A DNA stretch of 41,646 bases from Acidimicrobiia bacterium (GTDB taxonomy: Bacteria; Acidobacteriota; Vicinamibacteria; Vicinamibacterales; UBA2999), in contig VFYY01000016.1 in NCBI GenBank assembly GCA_016871375.1, forward strand, positions 1 through 41,646, written 5' to 3'. The notes below the pieces were generated by a model. It made no database searches. It worked only from the letters and a program-made list of their open reading frames with translations, and was not told the origin of the DNA. Position numbers and translations under genes: made by a program. Numbering within the stretch: the first letter of the stretch is position 1; each line of letters begins with the position of its first letter. Below are positions 9,546 to 16,395 of this stretch, one piece after another.

Positions 9546-12263
9546 ATGCCTCTCTCAGCCGGAACCAGACTTGGCCCGTACGACGTGCTCTCCGCGATTG
9601 GCAGCGGCGGGATGGGGGAGGTCTATCGCGCGCGCGACACGAAGCTCAATCGCGATGTCGCGCTGAAAGTCCTGCCCGAGTCGTTCGCGTTCGATCCAGA
9701 CCGCCTGGCGCGGTTCAGGCGCGAGGCGCAGGTGCTCGCCTCGCTGAACCACCAGAACATCGCCGCGATTCACGGCTTCGAGGAGGGCGCCGGTGTTCCC
9801 GCGCTGGTCCTCGAGCTGGTCGAGGGCCCGACGCTTGCCGACCGAATCGCTCAGGGCGCGCTTCCGGCCGAGGAGGTCCTTCCCATAGCGCGCCAGATCG
9901 CCGAGGCGGTGGAAGCGGCGCACGAGCACGGCGTCATCCATCGCGATCTGAAGCCGGCGAACATCAAGGTGCGGCCTGACGGCACCGTGAAAGTCCTCGA
10001 CTTCGGTCTGGCCAAGGCAATCGAGGGCGAGGCGGTGCACCTCGACGTGTCGCAATCGCCCACGATCACGACGCCGGCGGCCACGCGCCTGGGTGTCATC
10101 CTCGGCACCGCCGCGTACATGAGCCCTGAACAGGCGCGGGGAAAGGTGGTCGACAGGCGCGCCGACGTGTGGGCGTTCGGATGTGTGTTGTACGAAATGC
10201 TCACCGGCACGCGGGCGTTCGGCGGCGACGACATCACCGACACGATTGCCGCGGTCGTCCGCGCGGAGCCCGACTGGAATGCCCTGCCCGTGGCGACGCC
10301 GCCGGCCGTCCGCACCCTGCTGCGGCGATGCCTCGAGAAGGACGCCAGGAAACGATGGCAGGCCGCAGGCGACCTGCGCGTGGAGATCGAAGCGGTGCTT
10401 GCGGCGCCCGGTGCCGACAGTCACGCGCCGCCGTCCCTCCCAGCCGCGCGGCTGTCGGCATGGAGGGTCGCGGCGCTCGTACTTGTCTCCGGCATCGTCG
10501 GTTCCGCAGTCACGGCCGCGGTGATGTGGGCGCTGCGTCCTCCGGCGTCCACCGCGAGTGTGAGCAGGTTCTCGGTCCCCGTGCCCGCCGGAATGGCGTT
10601 CACGAGTACCGGCCGCCATCTCATTGCGGTGTCGCCGGACGGCTCGAGCGTGGCGTTCGTGGCGAACAACCAGTTGTACCTGAGGCGGATGGCCGACCTC
10701 GAGCCGCGGGCCATTCCCGGAACCAGCCTTGGCGCCGGCGTCACCAGTCCGTTCTTCTCGCCAGATGGCCAGTGGATCGGCTTCTGGGCTGCACGGGACA
10801 ACACGCTCAAGAAGATCGCGATCAGCGGCGGCGCTCCGGTGACGCTCGCGGAAACAACCAATCCGTTCGGCGCGAGCTGGGACGGCGACACTGTCGTGTT
10901 CGGCAGGGCGGGCGAAGGCATCCTGGCGGTTCCTGCCACTGGCGGCACCGCCGAGACGTGGGTCACAACCGCGCCCGACGAGCAGGCCGACAGTCCGCAG
11001 CTCCTGCCGGGCGGCAACGCGGTGATGTTCACGGTGACCAGGGCGAGCGGCCTGGCCCGATGGGACAGCGCCGACATCGCCGTTTTCGTCCGGGGCACTG
11101 GAGAGCGGAAAGTGTTGGTCCACGGCGGCGCCGCGGGCCGTTACCTGCCCACAGGCCACATCGTCTACGCCGTCGGCGCGAACCTCATGGCAGTGCCCTT
11201 CGATGTCCAGCGTCTCGAGGTGACAGGCGGTCCCGTGCCCGTCATGGAGGGCGTGACGCGGGCCGCCAACGCCGCGATCAACACGGGCGCCGCCAACTTC
11301 GCCGTGTCGGGCAATGGCACATTGGTCTTCGTTCCCGGCGCAGGGGACGCGGTCGATCTGCGAACACTGGTGTGGACCGATCGAGCGGGGCGGGAAGAGC
11401 CCGTGAAGACGCCGGCGCGCGCCTTCTTGTATCCGCAGGTCTCGCCGAGCGCGCGACAGCTGGCCATCGAAGTCAAGTCTGACAGCGACGACATCTGGAC
11501 GTTCGACCTCGCTCGCGGCGTGCTGACACGGCAGACGTTCGAGCCGGAGGAAGACGAGACGCCGGTCTGGTCGCCTGACGGGGTGTGGGTGGCCTACGCA
11601 TCAACCCGCGGGAAAGACCGCACCGTGTTCCGGCGGCGCGCGGACGGCAGCGGCCCCGAAGAGCCGCTGTGGAGCGCCCCGCTGCCGGCGCACAGCCACG
11701 TCGAGGACTGGTCGCGCGACGGACACCTGGTCCTCGCGATCACGGCCGACTTCGGCAGCCAGCAGTACGACGTGATGGTCCTGCCGGTGGACGGCGACCG
11801 CGCGCCCAGGCCGCTTCTCCGGACCCGATTCAACGAACAGGCGGGCCGCATCTCGCCGGATGGCCGCTGGATCGCCTACAGCTCCGATGAGTCGGGCCGC
11901 GTCGAAGTGTACGTGCAGGCGTTTCCCTCTCTCGAGGGCAAGTGGCAGATCTCAACCGGGGGCGGGACGCAGCCGGTGTGGTCCAGGCGCGGAGACGAGC
12001 TGTTCTATCGCGGCGACGGCTCGGTGATGGCGGTGGGTCTGCCGCCGGGAGCGTCGTTTGCTCCGGGCGCGCCGCAGAAGGTGTTCGACGATCGGTTTCA
12101 CTACGCGGGAACTGGTCACGCCAACTACGACGTGTCGCCCGACGGCCGGCGGTTCCTCATGATCAAGGACGGCGGTTCCGACGGCCAGACGGCGGGGGCC
12201 CAGCACATCATCGTCGTGCAGAACTGGACCTCTGAGCTGGCGCGTCTCGTCCCGACCAACTGA
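9546..12263 (+). CDS. Transmembrane Ser/Thr protein kinase with C-terminal PD40/TolB-type beta-propeller
   Basis: The 905-residue protein starts with a complete Hanks-type kinase domain: glycine loop IGSGGMGEVYRA (17-28), VALKVL with Lys41, HRDLKPANIKV near 131, DFGLAKA, and the activation-segment end GTAAYMSPEQARG. A single membrane helix (about 307-330, VAALVLVSGIVGSAVTAAVM) follows. The rest, outside the membrane, consists of repeated SPDG/WSPDG/ISPDGRW blades typical of PD40/TolB-like propellers. The likely role is a sensor kinase, with the ligand or partner bound by the propeller. This architecture is abundant in Acidobacteriota. The gene abuts the nucleotidyltransferase gene and converges with parE 22 bp downstream. 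Its substrates are unknown. Confidence 0.93.
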   Translation: MPLSAGTRLGPYDVLSAIGSGGMGEVYRARDTKLNRDVALKVLPESFAFDPDRLARFRREAQVLASLNHQNIAAIHGFEEGAGVPALVLELVEGPTLADRIAQGALPAEEVLPIARQIAEAVEAAHEHGVIHRDLKPANIKVRPDGTVKVLDFGLAKAIEGEAVHLDVSQSPTITTPAATRLGVILGTAAYMSPEQARGKVVDRRADVWAFGCVLYEMLTGTRAFGGDDITDTIAAVVRAEPDWNALPVATPPAVRTLLRRCLEKDARKRWQAAGDLRVEIEAVLAAPGADSHAPPSLPAARLSAWRVAALVLVSGIVGSAVTAAVMWALRPPASTASVSRFSVPVPAGMAFTSTGRHLIAVSPDGSSVAFVANNQLYLRRMADLEPRAIPGTSLGAGVTSPFFSPDGQWIGFWAARDNTLKKIAISGGAPVTLAETTNPFGASWDGDTVVFGRAGEGILAVPATGGTAETWVTTAPDEQADSPQLLPGGNAVMFTVTRASGLARWDSADIAVFVRGTGERKVLVHGGAAGRYLPTGHIVYAVGANLMAVPFDVQRLEVTGGPVPVMEGVTRAANAAINTGAANFAVSGNGTLVFVPGAGDAVDLRTLVWTDRAGREEPVKTPARAFLYPQVSPSARQLAIEVKSDSDDIWTFDLARGVLTRQTFEPEEDETPVWSPDGVWVAYASTRGKDRTVFRRRADGSGPEEPLWSAPLPAHSHVEDWSRDGHLVLAITADFGSQQYDVMVLPVDGDRAPRPLLRTRFNEQAGRISPDGRWIAYSSDESGRVEVYVQAFPSLEGKWQISTGGGTQPVWSRRGDELFYRGDGSVMAVGLPPGASFAPGAPQKVFDDRFHYAGTGHANYDVSPDGRRFLMIKDGGSDGQTAGAQHIIVVQNWTSELARLVPTN

Positions 12264-12285
12264 GGAGTGTCCCGCCGCCACTCGA

Positions 12286-14238
12286 CTACACGTCCAGCTC
12301 CCGGGCTTCCTCGGCGCGCTCCATGATGAAGCGGAAGCGCGCGGACGCGTCCTTCCCCATCAGCTCGTTGATGATGCGGTCGGTGACGATCTGATCCGAG
12401 ATGTCGACGCGCAGCAGGCGCCGCGTCTTCGGATTGAGCGTCGTCTCCCACAGCACCTTCGGCATCATCTCGCCGAGCCCCTTGAACCGCGTGATCTCCG
12501 GATGGCCCCGGCCTGCCCTGAGCGCGGTCGAAGGGCCGTTGCCGTGCTGCTTCAGGATGCGGTCCCGGTGCGCGTCGTCGAGCGCCCAGTGCGTCTCCTT
12601 GCCGATGTCGATGCGGTAGAGCGGCGGCTGCGCGAGGAACACCTTGCCGGCGGCAATGAGCTGCGGCAGGTGGCGGTAGAGAAACGTGAGCAGCAGCGTC
12701 GCGATGTGATGGCCGTCCGAGTCGGCGTCGGCAAGGATGACCACCTTGCCGTAGCGCAGCCGTCCCAGATCGAAGTTCTTGCCGAGGCCGCAGCCGAGCG
12801 CGACGACCAGGTCGGCGAGCTCCTTGTTCTCGAGCACCTTCGCGAGCGTCAGCCCTTCGGTGTTCATCACCTTGCCGCGCAGCGGCAGGATCGCCTGCTT
12901 CGTGCGGTCGCGTCCCTGCTTCGCGGAGCCGCCGGCGGAGTCGCCTTCGACGACGAACAGCTCGCTGTCGTCGCGGCCGGCGCCGGTGCAGTCACTGAGC
13001 TTGCCGGGCAGGTTGAGCCGTCCCGTGGTCGCGGTCTTGCGCGTCACCTCGGCCTGCGCCGCGCGGCTCGCCTCGCGGGCGCGGGCGGCGAGAATGACGC
13101 GCGCGACGATCGACTCGGCGACGCTGCGGTTGTGGTTCAGCCAGTGCTCGAGCGCGGGCCGGACGGCCGAATCGATCGTGGCGGTGAGCTCCGGGTTGTT
13201 CAGCCGGTCCTTCGTCTGCCCCTGGAACTGCGGTTCCTGGATGAAGATGCTGAGGACGCCGGTGAGCCCCTCGCGGATGTCGTCCGCGGTCAGCGTCACG
13301 CCCTTCGGCGACAGGCTGTGCGTGTCGATGTAATTGCGGACCGCCTTGCCCAGTCCCGCGCGCAGGCCGTTCTCGTGCGTGCCGCCGGATCCGGTGGGGA
13401 TGCCGTTGACGTAGCTGCGCACGTGCTCGTCGGTCGCCTCGGTCCACTGCAGCACCAGATCCAGCTTCGGGCCGCTCTCGCGCGCGAGCACGAACGGCGC
13501 TTCGTGCACCGGCTTCGAGCCGCGCTCGGCGACGATCTTCTTCAGGTAGTCGCTGAGCCCTTCCTCGTGCTGGAAGACGACTTTCCCGCCGGCTGCCGGC
13601 TGCCGGCTGCCGGCAGAAGTCTCGTCCTCGAAGGTGACCTTGACGCCCTTGTGGATGTAGCTGACCACCTCGAGGCGCTCGCGGATGATCGCCGCGTCGA
13701 ACTCCACCTTCGGAAAGATCGTGGGGTCGGGATGGAAGTAGACGGTCGTCCCCGTGCCGCGCGCGGGACCGGCCTTCTTCAGCGCGCCGGTCGGCTTGCC
13801 GCGCTTGAACGTCATCTCCCACAGCGCGCCGTCGCGCTTGACGCTCGCGTGCAGCTCGGACGACAGCGCGTTCACCACGCTCGCGCCGACGCCGTGCAGA
13901 CCGCCCGCGGTCTTGTAGGAGCCCGGCTCGAACTTGCCGCCCGCGTGGAGCACGGTGAAGATCGTCTCCAGCGCGCTCTTCTTCGTCTTCGGGTGCTTGT
14001 CGACCGGCGCGCCGCGCCCGTCGTCTGCGATCGTGATGGAGCTGCCGTCGGCGTGGAGCGTGACGCTGATGTTCGAGGCGTAGCCGTTCATCGCCTCGTC
14101 GACGGCGTTGTCGAGGATCTCCCACACGAGGTGATGCAGGCCGGCGGTGCCGACGCCGCCGATGTACATGCCCGGGCGCTTGCGGACCGGCTCGAGCCCC
14201 TCGAGAACCGTGATGTCTCTGGCGGTGTAGTTGGCCAC
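12286..14238 (-). CDS. parE: DNA topoisomerase IV subunit B (type IIA ATPase subunit)
   Basis: This 650-residue subunit supplies ATP-driven strand passage for chromosome decatenation. The GHKL ATPase domain shows EILDNAVDEAMNG, DDGRGAPVD and GGLHGVGASVVNAL. The TOPRIM domain shows VVEGDSAGGSAKQGRDR and DADSDGHHI, and the C-terminal end has RFKGLGEMMPKVLWETT. Length fits ParE. Two short insertions come from repeats: residues about 208-216, from a 7-bp tandem repeat, and 568-575 (GPSTALRA), from a dispersed 24-nt unit. The start is GTG 14238. The sequence just upstream reads TTCTTCCTCCT, the opposite of an SD, because element B2 ends exactly there. The partner ParC is encoded 3 kb away on the same strand. 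Confidence 0.93.
   Translation of the reverse strand: MANYTARDITVLEGLEPVRKRPGMYIGGVGTAGLHHLVWEILDNAVDEAMNGYASNISVTLHADGSSITIADDGRGAPVDKHPKTKKSALETIFTVLHAGGKFEPGSYKTAGGLHGVGASVVNALSSELHASVKRDGALWEMTFKRGKPTGALKKAGPARGTGTTVYFHPDPTIFPKVEFDAAIIRERLEVVSYIHKGVKVTFEDETSAGSRQPAAGGKVVFQHEEGLSDYLKKIVAERGSKPVHEAPFVLARESGPKLDLVLQWTEATDEHVRSYVNGIPTGSGGTHENGLRAGLGKAVRNYIDTHSLSPKGVTLTADDIREGLTGVLSIFIQEPQFQGQTKDRLNNPELTATIDSAVRPALEHWLNHNRSVAESIVARVILAARAREASRAAQAEVTRKTATTGRLNLPGKLSDCTGAGRDDSELFVVEGDSAGGSAKQGRDRTKQAILPLRGKVMNTEGLTLAKVLENKELADLVVALGCGLGKNFDLGRLRYGKVVILADADSDGHHIATLLLTFLYRHLPQLIAAGKVFLAQPPLYRIDIGKETHWALDDAHRDRILKQHGNGPSTALRAGRGHPEITRFKGLGEMMPKVLWETTLNPKTRRLLRVDISDQIVTDRIINELMGKDASARFRFIMERAEEARELDV
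12514..12537 (-). repeat. 24-nt dyad unit inserted in parE
   Basis: On the minus strand the unit starts GGCCCTTCGACC and ends GCTCAGGGCA. It encodes GPSTALRA in the loop before EITRFKGLGEM, where other ParE proteins vary. The same unit occurs twice in the MutS-like gene (24558-24605) and, on the non-coding strand, in the NYN gene (15426-15449). At 24 nt it keeps the reading frame. Confidence 0.75.
13586..13613 (-). repeat. 7-bp tandem repeat (CCGGCAG) inside parE
   Basis: Three perfect CCGGCAG heptamers and one imperfect copy lie in the coding strand and give AGSRQPAAG. Because the unit is 7 bp, gain or loss of one copy would shift the parE frame. The period equals that of the intergenic heptamer arrays. 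Confidence 0.75.
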
Positions 14239-14312
14239 AGGAGGAAGAAGGAAGGAGATAGGAGGAAGAGCGACAAGCGCCCTATCTCCTGCCTTCTATC
14301 TCCTTCCTCCTG
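14239..14312. mobile_element. Element B2: ORF-less inverted heptamer element abutting parE
   Basis: The unit begins CAGGAGGAAG (first base shared with the parE start codon) and ends CTTCCTCCTG at 14303-14312, an exact 10-bp terminal inverted repeat. The interior holds GGAGATAGG on the left and CCTATCTCC plus CTATCTCC on the right. The core GATAGGAGGAAGAGCGACAA matches the leader of the second four-helix-bundle gene (GATAGGAGGAAAGGCGACAT, 40507-40526) at 17 of 20 positions. After this point the ORF is missing and the complementary arm follows. It therefore looks like an internally deleted copy of element B1 (40445-40936). Confidence 0.6.
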
Positions 14313-14319
14313 ATTAGAG

Positions 14320-14325
14320 TAGCAT
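14320..14325 (+). promoter_or_regulatory. -10-like box for the 14332 gene
   Basis: TAGCAT (4 of 6) ends 6 nt before GTG 14332. No SD is present. Spacing matches the other near-leaderless GTG starts here. Confidence 0.3.
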
Positions 14326-14331
14326 CCTCAC

Positions 14332-14739
14332 GTGGTTGGCCGGTTGATTGCCGCCGGTGGCGCAACGCTCGCCGTGGTCGGCCTCTTCGCCGCCACGCTG
14401 TACGTCTCCTCAGGGTCGCGCAACGTCAACGTGGCGCCCGCCACCTCATCGGGCCTCGCGCGCGATCTCGGGAGGCCCCAGTCAACGACGCTCTGGCCGG
14501 CGTGGACCGTGACCATGGCCAACACCGCGCATCATGCGCTCGTCGTGGACGTGGAGGCCCGCCGCGTCGAACAGGCGCGGCAGATCGCGGAGCAGATCGT
14601 GGAGCCGGTGCGGTCGCGGGGCTACCAGGAGATCCTGATCTACATCCGCAAGGCCGGCGATCCGGAGGCGCTGATGCGGCGCGTCCAGTGGACGCCGAAG
14701 ACGGGCTACGTCGAGTCGGCCTACGGCGCCGCCAGATAA
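14332..14739 (+). CDS. Small membrane-anchored protein of unknown function
   Basis: I do not recognise this 135-residue protein. Residues about 4-25 (RLIAAGGATLAVVGLFAATL) form a signal anchor. The rest is a compact soluble domain with VVDVEARRVEQARQIAEQIV, then SRGYQEILIYIRKAG and RRVQWTPKTGYVESAYG, an alpha-beta pattern. The GYQEILIYI strand after a helix recalls small periplasmic domains of unknown function. The start is GTG 14332. Element B2 lies between it and the divergent parE gene. Its TAA stop (14737-14739) is the first bases of the TAAC edge of element A2, so the insertion may have set the C-terminus. Confidence 0.65.
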   Translation: MVGRLIAAGGATLAVVGLFAATLYVSSGSRNVNVAPATSSGLARDLGRPQSTTLWPAWTVTMANTAHHALVVDVEARRVEQARQIAEQIVEPVRSRGYQEILIYIRKAGDPEALMRRVQWTPKTGYVESAYGAAR

Positions 14740-14806
14740 CTTCCAACTCCCAACTGCCGATTCCCAATCGTCCTGGACGTTGGAGGTTGGGCGTTGGGCG
14801 TTAGCG
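14737..14806. mobile_element. Element A2: ORF-less inverted heptamer element
   Basis: The left arm reads TAAC then heptamers TTCCAAC, TCCCAAC, TGCCGAT and TCCCAAT to 14768. A 10-nt centre follows. The right arm has GTTGGAG, GTTGGGC and GTTGGGC, then GTTA (14779-14803). The segment 14765-14790 aligns with 7271-7296, directly after the four-helix-bundle stop in element A1, at about 20 of 26 positions (core AATCG-C-TGGA-GTTGG). This suggests an internally deleted A-family element inserted at the end of the 14332 gene. Confidence 0.6.
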
Positions 14807-14821
14807 CGGTTTCGACTTCTT

Positions 14822-14895
14822 CGTAGTGTCCGGCTTTAGCCGGACCACACACGGCGGTGCCGATCAACTTGGTCCGGCTAAAGCCGGACACTACG
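14822..14895. repeat. 26-bp perfect inverted repeat, candidate bidirectional terminator
   Basis: The left arm, 14822-14847 (CGTAGTGTCCGGCTTTAGCC then GGACCA), is an exact reverse complement of 14870-14895. Each arm also contains its own small palindrome, GTCCGGCT-TT-AGCCGGAC on the left. An imperfect extension (GCGGTTTC/GAAACCGC) continues outside both arms. It lies between the 14332 gene and the convergent NYN gene, so the transcript would form a long hairpin in either direction. It looks like an interspersed repeat. Confidence 0.8.
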
Positions 14896-14912
14896 ACGTT
14901 TCAGAAACCGCT

Positions 14913-16343
14913 CTAGTCCCTGTCAGCCGCCTCGGCCTTCGCCTTCGACGTCTTGCGCGCGCGCGTACGTGCGGCCTTTGCCGGTGCGGTCTTCCGCTTC
15001 GTGCCGGTGGTCTTCCGCCTGCGAGACGGAGGCGGCGGCGCGTCCACCGTTTCCGCCTCGACGATCGGCGGCTCCTCCACCGCCTCGGTCGCGACCGGCC
15101 CGCTGACAGCGACTTCCGGAATCTCCTCCACCGCCGCCTCGACGACCTCCGCCGTCTCCACGGCCGCGGCCGGCGCCGCACTCGTCATCTTCGGGCCCGC
15201 GAAGAACCGCGGCGCGCCGCGGCGATCCCGATCCAGACGCAGGACGCCGTCCTTGGCGGCCGCGCGCAGCAGCGCGTCCACGTTCGCGAAGCCGTACTTC
15301 CGCTCGTCGAAGCCGTCGATGGCGCCGCGCAGGAACTGCCGCGCCTGGCGGACGTACATCGGCCACCGTGCCCCGCCGGCGATGAACGCCTGCTGGCAGG
15401 CGCGGATGCCGTCCTGATGGCTCATCGCCCCTCGACCTTGCTCGGGGCGACCCTGAGGCTCTCGAAGGGTCGGCGACGCCGGCGCCTCCTCGAAGTCGTT
15501 CACGGGCTCCTGCAGGGCGGCCCCTTGCGGGCCGCCCGCGTCTGGCGGGCCGTAAAGACCCGCCCTACCCGTGTCGGCATCCTCACGTGCCTCGACGAGC
15601 AGGCTCCGTCCCGACTCGCGCAGCATGACCGCGCCGGTCTCGGCCACCTTCTCCATGAAGTCGCGGAAGCTGCTCGCGCCGTACTCGCGCTCCGAGAACG
15701 TGGAGTCGAGCTGCAGCAGCGTGCTCTTCAGCACGCCGAGCTGCGGCGTCACCTCCCGCTCCGACAGCACCGTGAGCGCGCGCTTCACCAGCGGGAGGAC
15801 CTTCGAGATGTCGCTGGCGGCGCCCCGCTTGCCGCGCCGATCGGCGCTCCGTCCGGGGCCCTTCGTCCCGACCAGGTTCTCGTAGGCGATGAACTCGTGG
15901 CAGTTCTTCTGCATCGTCACGCTGGTGAACTGGCGTCCACCGACGACGATGACCGTGCGGCCGTACTGCTTGAGCTTTTCGACGAGCGAGATGAAGTCGC
16001 TGTCGCCGCCGACGATGACGAAGGCGTTGATGTGGTCGTGCGTGAACGCCATCTCCAGCGCGTCGAGCGCCATGGTGATGTCGGCGCCGTTCTTGTCGCC
16101 GCCGGGCGTCACGTTGCGCTGGACCATGCGGATGGCATGCTGCGTCAGCACGCGGCTGTAGTCGCCGGCGCGCTTCCAGTCGCTGTAGGCGATCTTGGTC
16201 ACGATCTCGCCGCGCTCCTTGATGGCTTCGAGCACGAGACCGATGTCGAACTGGCCGCCGATGGTGTTCTTGACCCCGATTTCCACGTTGTCGAAATCGA
16301 TGAACACGGCGATGCGGGTACTGCGCGAGTCGGTGAGAACCAT
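14913..16343 (-). CDS. NYN (PIN-like) domain protein with putative OST-HTH/LOTUS domain and basic tail
   Basis: The 476-residue protein opens with a complete NYN domain (RIAVFIDFDNVEIG, then NGADITMALDALEMAF, VGGDSDFISLVEKLKQYG and VVGGRQFTSVTMQKNCHEFI). Its conserved acidic residues (DFDN, GADI, GDSDF) form the metal site of a predicted RNase. Residues about 175-260 (LVKRALTVLSEREVTPQLGV, YGASSFRDFMEKVA) resemble an OST-HTH/LOTUS RNA-binding domain. A repeat-derived linker follows, then a second similar module (YVRQARQFLRGAIDG, KYGFANVDALLRAAAKDGVL). The tail is acidic, then Lys/Arg/Ala-rich as in histone-H1-like proteins. Start is ATG 16343, 10 nt after a TATACT box. The likely role is RNA cleavage, unproven. 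Confidence 0.82.
   Translation of the reverse strand: MVLTDSRSTRIAVFIDFDNVEIGVKNTIGGQFDIGLVLEAIKERGEIVTKIAYSDWKRAGDYSRVLTQHAIRMVQRNVTPGGDKNGADITMALDALEMAFTHDHINAFVIVGGDSDFISLVEKLKQYGRTVIVVGGRQFTSVTMQKNCHEFIAYENLVGTKGPGRSADRRGKRGAASDISKVLPLVKRALTVLSEREVTPQLGVLKSTLLQLDSTFSEREYGASSFRDFMEKVAETGAVMLRESGRSLLVEAREDADTGRAGLYGPPDAGGPQGAALQEPVNDFEEAPASPTLREPQGRPEQGRGAMSHQDGIRACQQAFIAGGARWPMYVRQARQFLRGAIDGFDERKYGFANVDALLRAAAKDGVLRLDRDRRGAPRFFAGPKMTSAAPAAAVETAEVVEAAVEEIPEVAVSGPVATEAVEEPPIVEAETVDAPPPPSRRRKTTGTKRKTAPAKAARTRARKTSKAKAEAADRD
15426..15564. repeat. Cluster of hairpin repeats forming the NYN protein linker
   Basis: The linker-coding stretch contains four dyads. At 15426-15449 is the 24-nt unit (CCCCTCGACC then GCTCGGGGC). 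At 15450-15471 is an imperfect ACCCT/AGGGT dyad with CTCGAAGGG. At 15515-15537 is a perfect 9-bp stem GGGCGGCCC/GGGCCGCCC with a 5-nt loop. At 15544-15564 is GGCGGG/CCCGCC, followed by CTACCC, so the minus strand reads GTAGGGCGGGTCTTTACGG. All are read in frame between the two putative RNA-binding modules. Confidence 0.75.
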
Positions 16344-16353
16344 AAAACGTACC

Positions 16354-16359
16354 AGTATA
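16354..16359 (-). promoter_or_regulatory. -10-like box for the NYN gene
   Basis: TATACT (5 of 6) ends 10 nt before ATG 16343, implying a leader of only a few bases. No SD is present. Confidence 0.4.
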
Positions 16360-16370
16360 CCTGTGGACGC

Positions 16371-16395
16371 AGGGGCACGGCGGCGCCGTGCCCCT
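16371..16395. repeat. GTAGGGGCACGG hairpin between hydrolase and NYN genes
   Basis: AGGGGCACGGC at 16371-16381 and GCCGTGCCCCT at 16385-16395 form a perfect 11-bp stem with a 3-nt loop. On the minus strand it begins GTAGGGGCACGG. The TAG stop of the hydrolase (16394-16396) is the TAG of this motif. It sits just upstream of the NYN promoter and may separate the two transcripts. Confidence 0.75.

Noticed and set aside
12264-12285. Terminator between the kinase gene and parE
   Set aside because: Only a 5-bp stem (GAGTG/CACTC) is visible with no T-run, which is too weak to call.
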